DNA from: Akkermansiaceae bacterium
GTDB taxonomy: Bacteria > Verrucomicrobiota > Verrucomicrobiia > Verrucomicrobiales > Akkermansiaceae
Length of the DNA: 6,112 nt
NCBI GenBank assembly: GCA_023300065.1
Contig: JALZWJ010000233.1
Location: forward strand, 1-6,112
Direction of reading: 5' to 3'
The position numbers and the translations under genes are program-made. Positions 1 through 5,090 of this stretch are shown here, in pieces. Below the pieces are notes generated by a model, which saw only the letters and a program-made list of their open reading frames with translations, had not been told where the DNA came from and did not search any database. Every line of letters starts with the position of its first letter. Position 1 is the stretch's first letter.

Positions 1-490
1 TGGGGACGCGTTTTTCGAGGTCTTCGCGAGTGAAGGGAGGGATGTCGGCGTTATTGGTGAGGCTGGGAGCTTCGTAGAGGCCTTTTTTGGAGAGACCGGC
101 GTTGGAGAGCTTGTCCTCAGTGAAGTTCATCGCGATGGCGAGGGGGACGATGGTGAGGAGGATGGTGGCGAAGGGGCCGTGGCCATCAGCGTGGTCGTGG
201 TCGCATTCTCCGCAGTCTGAGTGGCTGCCATGATCGTGATCGTGATCATGGTCGCAGGCGTGATGGTCGTGGTCGTGTGAATGATCGTGGCCGCAGGAGG
301 CCTTTTTTTCTTGGGGGTTGATGATGGAGTAGACGCCGAGGATGAGCATGCCGACGCCACCGATCATGATGAGGTGGTGGAAGTCCGGGGCGAGATACTT
401 TTTAATCCGAGTGGAGTAATAAAAGTAGATGAGAGCGACTCCCCAAGATGAGGCCAGGAGGCCAAAGAGTCTGGTGTGGAGGGAGGTCAT
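1..490 (-). CDS. TIGR03943/YcgQ-type putative permease subunit (partial, C-terminus beyond the window)
   Basis: The first 163 residues are visible, and the frame stays open to the left edge. Two hydrophobic segments lie near the N-terminus (about residues 8-24 and 39-57), and a third spans about 105-123. Between them is a loop (64-104) with 14 His and 4 Cys (C66, C79, C93, C96) in repeated His-Asp steps, a likely metal-binding linker. The segment after residue 140 resembles the start of the conserved soluble domain of this family, which in Bacillus YcgQ pairs with a DUF318 permease. The ATG overlaps the permease stop codon by four bases (ATGA), so the two are probably translated together and form one complex. 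The family assignment rests on this partnership, the membrane topology and recall of the family. The substrate is unknown; zinc or another divalent metal is an inference from the His/Cys loop only. Confidence 0.75.
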   Translation of the reverse strand, partial: MTSLHTRLFGLLASSWGVALIYFYYSTRIKKYLAPDFHHLIMIGGVGMLILGVYSIINPQEKKASCGHDHSHDHDHHACDHDHDHDHGSHSDCGECDHDHADGHGPFATILLTIVPLAIAMNFTEDKLSNAGLSKKGLYEAPSLTNNADIPPFTREDLEKRVP

Positions 491-1464
491 GGAGTGAGGG
501 GGAGTTCGGTGTTTTGGTTCATCCAGATGGGAAGGATCTGGGTTTCGAAAAGAATGCTCAGAGCTCCGGTAAAGATGAAGATGGCGACGAAGAGGAAGAG
601 GATAAACTTCCACTTGAAGACGGTGGAGTAGAGGAAGATGAGCTTGGCATCCATCATGGGGCCAAAGACCATGAATGCGAGTTTGGGGCCGTATTTGAAG
701 TTGGTAAAGTTTGCGGCGATGAAGGCGTCTGAGGTGGAGCAGAGGCTGAGGACGAAGGCGAGGATCATCATGCCTGCGCCGCCGAGGATGGAGTTCTGGG
801 CGAGGCCTTTCCAGAAGTCATCGGTGGGGTCGATGACGGTGGTTTTGAGGATGGCGGTGAGGACGACTCCGATGCAGAAGTAGAGGCCGACGTCCATGAA
901 GTCGCGGAGGGAGTTGTTGAGCGCGGAGTTGAGGTTACGTGGGTGGTGGTGTTCGTGGTCTTTGTCTTTGCGGGCAGAGGCTTTTAGGAAAAGATCATGG
1001 GCAATGCGGGATACGATGAGGGCGATGATGACGGCGATGATGTAGCCCATCGCGATGCGGGAGATCGCGATCTCATGTGAATTATTAAACGCCTTGTAGG
1101 TGCTAATGGCGGTGACCGGATTGAAAATGGGGGCGGCGAGCATGTAGGCGACGGCGCAGGAGGCGGGGAGGCCGTTTTTTACGAGGCGGCGGATGACTGG
1201 GACGACGGCGCATTCACAGACAGGAAAGACGGCTCCGAGAAGGCCACTCACCATGATGGAAAGGGTGCGATTTTTTGGGAGGAATTTCTCGAAGGCACCT
1301 CGCGGGAGGTAGGTCCCTAGGAACCCACTGACGAGGGTCCCGAGGAAGATGAAAGGAAGCCCTTCCAAAAAAATGGAGAGGAATTCATAAGAGCCATCAG
1401 CTAGTTGGTCGCGCGTTTGCTCGGTCACTTCGGGGAGTGAAGCGGGGAAGGGGGCAGCAGGCAA
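487..1464 (-). CDS. DUF318/ArsP_1-family permease (YcgR/YraQ-like)
   Basis: A 325-residue inner-membrane protein with about eight hydrophobic segments in two halves. Family hallmarks are visible: PVCECAVVPV at 81-90 (C83, C85), APIFNPV at 111-117 in the first half, LCSTSDAF at 241-248 and GPMMDAKL at 268-275 in the second. The cytoplasmic middle loop (about 160-188) holds a small His cluster (H170, H172-H174) beside Lys and Asp. The chosen start is a TTG preceded by AAGG about five bases upstream. The next in-frame options are a GTG at 1428 and an internal Met at residue 71, which would remove the first helix. Its stop codon overlaps the start of the TIGR03943-type gene, the usual two-gene arrangement. 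Relatives include methylarsenite exporters, but no ars genes are present. Export of a metal or metalloid is plausible and unproven. Confidence 0.88.
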   Translation of the reverse strand: MPAAPFPASLPEVTEQTRDQLADGSYEFLSIFLEGLPFIFLGTLVSGFLGTYLPRGAFEKFLPKNRTLSIMVSGLLGAVFPVCECAVVPVIRRLVKNGLPASCAVAYMLAAPIFNPVTAISTYKAFNNSHEIAISRIAMGYIIAVIIALIVSRIAHDLFLKASARKDKDHEHHHPRNLNSALNNSLRDFMDVGLYFCIGVVLTAILKTTVIDPTDDFWKGLAQNSILGGAGMMILAFVLSLCSTSDAFIAANFTNFKYGPKLAFMVFGPMMDAKLIFLYSTVFKWKFILFLFVAIFIFTGALSILFETQILPIWMNQNTELPLTP

Positions 1465-1491
1465 GTCGCCTTGTCCCTAACTTTATTCTTT

Positions 1492-1507
1492 GGAGGGCGC
1501 TAAAGTG
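1492..1507 (+). promoter_or_regulatory. possible ribosome binding site and GTG start for the DUF2103-like gene
   Basis: GGAGG at 1492-1496 is followed after eight bases by an in-frame GTG (1505-1507). This is the best-spaced Shine-Dalgarno near the gene. The ATG at 1565 has only a GGAG 17 bases upstream, which is too far. If the GTG is used, the protein gains 20 residues. Confidence 0.35.
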
Positions 1508-1564
1508 GTCTTTGGGCTGTTGAACTTGAATGTATGGTCTTTTGGAGATACTCCTTATCGGCCT

Positions 1565-1843
1565 ATGCCTTCCCGTGGACGCCATCAATCTACCTCGAAA
1601 GAGTGTAAGGTTCTCATTAAGAAAATTGAGGCGATGGATGGGGTGATCGGGCTAATCATCGGGAGGTCCTACGGCGGGAAGTCTCTTGGGAAGGGGAGCG
1701 CGACGGGGGCGATCCGGATTCAGCGTGAGGTATCTGGCGGGCTAAAGGCGGTGATGCAGTCTGAGAAGGGCTTGCAGGAGATTTACATCCGCACGGAGGC
1801 TGGGGTGGCGGAGGAGATCGCGGCGAAGATTTTGGAGATTTGA
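1565..1843 (+). CDS. small DUF2103-like protein, putative metal-binding
   Basis: A 92-residue protein starting MPSRGRHQ. It has a Gly-rich core with IIGRSYGGKSLGKG (about residues 31-44), then GGLKAV and a GLQEIYIRT strand near the C-terminus. The order of a Gly/Arg-rich loop, a strand, GG-x-K and QE-[IV]-[FY] strongly recalls DUF2103 proteins, described as predicted metal-binding. The zinc-ligand cysteines seen in some members are absent; only C14 is present. Start choice is uncertain. A GTG at 1505, in frame, has a good GGAGG eight bases upstream and would give 112 residues. The extra 20 residues look unlike a domain, and the homologues I recall begin near the GRHQ motif. The gene is divergent from the permease, and the gap of 40 to 100 bp may carry both promoters. 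The family call is from memory of the pattern, so moderate confidence. Confidence 0.6.
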   Translation: MPSRGRHQSTSKECKVLIKKIEAMDGVIGLIIGRSYGGKSLGKGSATGAIRIQREVSGGLKAVMQSEKGLQEIYIRTEAGVAEEIAAKILEI

Positions 1844-1884
1844 TTTTGGGCGCGGCATCGATTGATGAATGAGTGTTTTTTGAA

Positions 1885-2049
1885 ATGAGATTGACGCTAG
1901 CTGAGCGGGGGGGAGACATGGAAAAAGCATCTTTTAAGACTGGGATGCTTTTGAAGGATGGTGAGGCGGCCTTGATTCAAGGGAGCAGAGTCGGAGAGAC
2001 GCAGAAGAGTTGGATGGTGCGCGCGAGTGTGGTGGTGATTGGGGATTGA
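1885..2049 (+). CDS. doubtful 54-residue hypothetical ORF
   Basis: An ORF too short for most callers. It opens with ATG at 1885 (MRLTLAERGG), with a second in-frame ATG at 1918 preceded closely by a run of seven G and GGAGA. The product would be hydrophilic with a hydrophobic end (ASVVVIGD) and no signal peptide, membrane helix or motif that I recognise. For it: a purine-rich ribosome-binding-like stretch before 1918 and a plausible amino-acid mix. Against it: a perfect inverted repeat that could be a terminator lies inside it, and it has no recognised homologue. It could also be the remnant of a decayed gene. Confidence 0.22.
   Translation: MRLTLAERGGDMEKASFKTGMLLKDGEAALIQGSRVGETQKSWMVRASVVVIGD
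1923..1952 (+). terminator. possible intrinsic terminator hairpin
   Basis: A perfect 9-bp inverted repeat (AAAAGCATC, 12-base loop, GATGCTTTT) ends in four T residues and lies about 80 bases after the stop of the DUF2103-like gene. The A-tract, stem and T-tract order is that of a short, possibly bidirectional terminator. The GC core is only five pairs, so it may be weak. It falls inside the doubtful ORF at 1885-2049; the two interpretations compete. Confidence 0.4.
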
Positions 2050-2135
2050 GCGGGCTTGCGTTGAGGGGAAGCGGGCTGGAAGCGCCACTCTCCATAGTGC
2101 TTGCTTGAGGGGTGGGGTTTGGTAGTTTTTGGGGG

Positions 2136-2528
2136 ATGAAGATAATGATGCAATTGCTGATGGTGACAGCGGTGCCGGTTTTACTGGTGGCGCCGGTTCT
2201 GGGGCAGGAAAAGATGGCCCCGAAGTCTGAGGAGGCGGTGGTGGTGAAGAAGCCGGTGGTGACTTTCTATTATTTCGATGGATGACCAATGTGTGCGAAA
2301 ATAAAGGTCATCGTGAATGATCTGAAAAAGACACAAGGGGAGAAGATTACGTTTACAAATGTCTTGGTGGGCTCAGGGAAGAGCGCGGAGGAGATTAAGA
2401 AGGCGAAGCTAAAGGGGCATGGCTTGGTTGCGAATGCTGCGGATGGCAAATTAGTTCAGACGATTGATGGGCATGCTTATGGAAAGAAGGAAGTAGAGGC
2501 TGTGGTGGCGAAGCTTCTGCAGAAGTAA
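2136..2528 (+). CDS. secreted thioredoxin-like selenoprotein (candidate), in-frame TGA read as Sec50
   Basis: One frame runs 131 codons from ATG 2136 to TAA 2528, broken only by TGA at 2283. Residues 1-23 form a signal peptide (K2, hydrophobic core, cleavage near VLG|Q). After a short linker come a beta strand, VVTFYYFDG (41-49), and then the TGA codon followed by Pro-Met-Cys (51-53). This places Sec at the first position of a UxxC redox motif. A helix (AKIKVIVNDLKK), a strand (KITFTNVLVG), a helix, a beta hairpin (GLVANAADGKLV) and a terminal helix follow, the order of a thioredoxin/glutaredoxin fold. The usual cis-Pro before the third strand is not evident. The likely role is a periplasmic thiol-disulfide or peroxide-linked redox step; partner unknown. 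Simple annotation would give only the 79-residue piece from ATG 2289, which cannot form an active site. The main alternative is a pseudogene in which a Cys codon (TGC or TGT) mutated to TGA. In-frame continuity, UxxC geometry and the hairpin downstream favour Sec. Confidence 0.72.
2283..2285 (+). other. in-frame TGA, proposed selenocysteine codon
   Basis: The TGA sits between FDG and PMC. Cys at this position would restore a textbook CPMC redox motif. General reassignment of TGA to Trp is ruled out, because the permease and the DUF2103-like gene both end in TGA within this window. Confidence 0.7.
2305..2323 (+). promoter_or_regulatory. candidate bacterial SECIS stem-loop
   Basis: The 7-base arms 2305-2311 (AGGUCAU) and 2317-2323 (AUGAUCU) pair fully, with one G-U pair, around the loop CGUGA (2312-2316). 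The loop has G as its second base. It begins 26 bases after the end of the TGA, within the spacing I recall for bacterial SECIS elements, which bind SelB in the mRNA just after the Sec codon. An alternative, mutually exclusive 7-bp helix pairs 2281-2287 (spanning the TGA) with 2306-2312. Confidence 0.55.
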
Positions 2529-2663
2529 ATGAGGCCGCTTTTTTTGAGATAGGGCTAGGGGGAGGGGGCTTTGTGGGGTGGAACCGCTTTGGCGGAGGCG
2601 AAGTTTTCGGATTTTCGGCTTATCGATCCCCTGATTCCACTCTATAAAACAGCCTCCTACGAT
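2529..2663 (+). promoter_or_regulatory. intergenic leader upstream of the secretin, weak promoter candidate
   Basis: This 135-bp gap separates the selenoprotein candidate from the secretin. It holds a run of seven T (2539-2545) without a convincing stem, a G-rich stretch (2552-2578), and TATAAA at 2643-2648. The last could be a -10 element, with a poor -35 match (TTATCG, 2620-2625) and a very short leader. No clear Shine-Dalgarno precedes the ATG at 2664. The promoter call is weak. Confidence 0.25.
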
Positions 2664-5090
2664 ATGGGTGACTTTAAACTCAAACTTCAGCGCGGGCTGC
2701 TCTCCGGACTTTTGGTCTGTGGTGCTCCGGTTCTCGCTCAGAATTCTCTCCTTTCTGGTGAGGCGGCAGCGCGTTCGGTGGAGTCGCGCGATGCTTACGT
2801 GCTCATCGAAGATGGCGATGTGGCCTATCTCAAGCGGGATTTTAAAACCGCGGTCAGTAAGTATGCGCAGGCTTTGGCGAAGTTACCGGAAGGGGCAAAG
2901 GCGGTGGCGGGGCTGCGAGCTACGGTGGTGCAGCGTTTTTCTCAGGCTTCTGTGGTGCAAGCCCAGAGCCTGATGCGGAAAGGTGATTCTAAGGGAGCGA
3001 AGGCTCTGATGGATCAGGTTGAGGCAGTGGACCCTGACAATAAGCAGGTCACAGCGGTTCGTAATAAGGTGGATGACCCGATCCGTAATAATCCGGCGCT
3101 CACTCCTGAGCATGCTGCGAATGTTGATCGGGTGCGACGTCTCCTATACGAGGCGGAGGGGTATTACGATTTAGGGAAGTTTGATCACGCGATGATGACC
3201 TACGAGGATGTCATCCGAATCGATCAGTATAATAATGCGGCGCGCCGTGGGATGGAGCGGGTGAATTCCGCTCAGTCGGGGTATCACGATGCGGCCAAAG
3301 ATCAGGCTCGGGCAGAGCTTTTAAAGGATGTCGAGGCGCAGTGGGAGCAGAAGTCCTATCGCAGGGATGATGTTCCGGTGATTTCCGATAATGGGTTTTC
3401 TCTTTCTGAGGCGGGGGTTGCAAGTTTGCAGACGAAGCTCAATACGATCATTATTCCAGAGGTGGTCCTAAATGGTGCAACGCTTGATGAGGCAATTGAT
3501 TTTTTGAGGGCAGCGTCTCAGGAGGGCGATACCAGCACGCTAGATGAGTCTAAAAAAGGGATTCCTTTTGTGATCCAGCTTGGAGATGAGACACACCCTG
3601 CGGTGCAAAAAATACGATCAGCAGTGATCAATCTGAAGCTCCGGAATGTCCCACTGGGAGAGGTTGTCCGATTGGTGACGGAGGCAACAGGAACGTCCTA
3701 TCGGGTCGATGATTTTGCGGTGGTTCTGAATGCTACAGGTTTCTCTGACCCAAGCCTCATTCGCCGTAACTTCCGCGTTCCTCCTAGTTTCCTAAACGGG
3801 GGAGCTGCAAAGGCGGTGGGTGACGGAGATCCCTTTGGTGGCGATGCAGCAGAAGGTGGATTGATCGCTAAGACTCTCACCGCGATGGAAAAGCTGAGAA
3901 GCTACGATGTGAGTTTCCCTGAGGGCGCTACAGCGAATTATAACCCGAGCACGGGGACGCTGACGGTGCGGAACACCGCAACCAACATGCGCTTGATTGA
4001 GGCCATCGTCGAGGAAGAGGCTAAGACTGAGCCGGTGATTGTTGCTATTAAGACCACGATTCTGGATATTAGTCAGTCGAATTTAGAGGAGCTGGGATTC
4101 GATGTGATACTTGGCGAATTGAGTGTTGGTGGGAATGCGGTTCTGTCTGGAGGCACCACGGGAACGGGCACTGCGATCAACGATACGATCGCTGGCCGAC
4201 CAGTGACATCAGGGTTGCGCAGTGGGGACCTTTCTAATGCTTCCGATGGGCTTGATGCGCTTTTGACACGAGAGGCGCCGACGACTTCGTCGGGCACCTT
4301 TACCACTGGGGTGGGTGGTGGCGCGGCGACTACCCTGAGTTCGCCGACTGGTGCGGCTGCGACTCCCCGAGCGAGTGGCATCATTAGCTTAAGGGGCATC
4401 ATTGACGGCACTGCTCATGAACTCTTGATGCGTGGTCTTTCGCAAAAGACTGGAACTGATATCAAAGTCCGCCCAGAGGTGATGACTTTACCTGGACAGA
4501 ATGCCTCGATTGAATCGATCATTGAGTTTCCATATCCCGAGGATTACGATCCTCCCCAACTTCCTAACTCAACGAACGGGGGGAGTACTGCGGTAACACC
4601 TGCGACTCCATCGAGTTTTGAGACACGCAATTTGGGGGTTTCATTAGAAGTTCTTCCCCAGGTCGGAGCTGATCGCCGAATCATCGAGGTTGCGGTGAAT
4701 CCTGTCATCACTGATTTTGAGGGCTTCGTGAACTACGGGACTCCTATTGGTGGATCGAGCAGCACCTCAGTAGTCAATGCTGTGGCTGGAACGGTGACAA
4801 CGAACGGAGCTTTTGGGGAAATCACGCCGAACGCGATCTTGAAGCCGCTTTTCCGCACGATTCGCGGTAAGACATCTCTTCAGATTTTAGATGGCCAGAC
4901 CATTGTGATGGGTGGCTTGGTTTCTGAAACTCGTAATCAAGTGAATGATAAGGTTCCTATCTTAGGTGACCTTCCTTTGATTGGTCGAATTTTCCGAAAT
5001 GACGGAGTCTCTGTTGAAAAGCGCTCGCTTCTCATCTTTATTACGGTCGAACTGCTGGATCCAGCAGGGAATCCTTACCGAAATCGTTAA
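2664..5090 (+). CDS. TPR-containing outer-membrane secretin (PilQ/GspD superfamily, Amuc_1098-like)
   Basis: An 808-residue protein that should form a multimeric outer-membrane channel. A signal peptide covers residues 1-25 (basic K5, K7, R10; cleavage VLA|Q). TPR-like helices follow at about 43-100 and 155-192 (for example YYDLGKFDHAMMTYEDVI). Around 260-356 is an STN/N0-like region (TLDEAIDFLRAAS, LRNVPLGEVVRLV), then an N-domain about 395-480 (YNPSTGTLTVRNT). The secretin core runs from about 570 to 800 and ends with the signature VPILGDLPLIGRIF (764-777). A Gly/Ser/Thr/Ala-rich insert lies at about 485-570, and a smaller one at about 696-719. I chose ATG 2664 because it begins the signal peptide; the frame extends to a TTG at 2571, which would bury that peptide. 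TPRs ahead of the secretin domain recall the Amuc_1098 family of Akkermansia-type pili. Its stop overlaps the next start (TAATG), so the two are co-translated. Whether it serves a pilus or type II secretion cannot be decided here. Confidence 0.92.
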   Translation: MGDFKLKLQRGLLSGLLVCGAPVLAQNSLLSGEAAARSVESRDAYVLIEDGDVAYLKRDFKTAVSKYAQALAKLPEGAKAVAGLRATVVQRFSQASVVQAQSLMRKGDSKGAKALMDQVEAVDPDNKQVTAVRNKVDDPIRNNPALTPEHAANVDRVRRLLYEAEGYYDLGKFDHAMMTYEDVIRIDQYNNAARRGMERVNSAQSGYHDAAKDQARAELLKDVEAQWEQKSYRRDDVPVISDNGFSLSEAGVASLQTKLNTIIIPEVVLNGATLDEAIDFLRAASQEGDTSTLDESKKGIPFVIQLGDETHPAVQKIRSAVINLKLRNVPLGEVVRLVTEATGTSYRVDDFAVVLNATGFSDPSLIRRNFRVPPSFLNGGAAKAVGDGDPFGGDAAEGGLIAKTLTAMEKLRSYDVSFPEGATANYNPSTGTLTVRNTATNMRLIEAIVEEEAKTEPVIVAIKTTILDISQSNLEELGFDVILGELSVGGNAVLSGGTTGTGTAINDTIAGRPVTSGLRSGDLSNASDGLDALLTREAPTTSSGTFTTGVGGGAATTLSSPTGAAATPRASGIISLRGIIDGTAHELLMRGLSQKTGTDIKVRPEVMTLPGQNASIESIIEFPYPEDYDPPQLPNSTNGGSTAVTPATPSSFETRNLGVSLEVLPQVGADRRIIEVAVNPVITDFEGFVNYGTPIGGSSSTSVVNAVAGTVTTNGAFGEITPNAILKPLFRTIRGKTSLQILDGQTIVMGGLVSETRNQVNDKVPILGDLPLIGRIFRNDGVSVEKRSLLIFITVELLDPAGNPYRNR

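Noticed and set aside
181..300. Apparent tandem DNA repeat of gtggtc/gatcat units
   Set aside because: It is the coding sequence of the His-Asp-rich loop of the TIGR03943-type protein, so the repetition comes from the protein.
1061..1074. Perfect 14-bp palindrome GAGATCGCGATCTC
   Set aside because: It lies deep inside the permease gene and encodes ordinary residues (EIAIS). No second copy was seen, so it is probably chance.
2283..2285. TGA read as tryptophan through an altered genetic code
   Set aside because: Other genes in the window (permease, DUF2103-like) end at TGA and use TGG for Trp.
2289..2528. A stand-alone 79-residue protein starting at ATG 2289
   Set aside because: It would lack a signal peptide, the first beta strand and the first active-site residue, and has no ribosome binding site of its own. 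It is in frame with the upstream 49 codons, so one selenoprotein gene explains both better.
2514..2545. Palindrome CTTCTGCAGAAG followed by seven T as a terminator of the selenoprotein gene
   Set aside because: The palindrome can form only a 4-bp stem with a tetraloop, and 13 bases separate it from the T-run, so the geometry does not fit.
2571..2663. 31-codon upstream extension of the secretin from a TTG at 2571
   Set aside because: It would place 31 non-hydrophobic residues before a clear signal peptide that begins at ATG 2664.
2718..2720. Cys19 of the secretin as a lipoprotein lipobox cysteine
   Set aside because: The preceding residues (GLLV) do not fit a lipobox, and a good signal peptidase I site (VLA|Q) follows six residues later.
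4073..4411. Antisense ORF opposite the secretin, and similar long antisense ORFs elsewhere
   Set aside because: They are frame shadows of well-supported genes in biased-composition DNA, with no start signals or recognisable domains.
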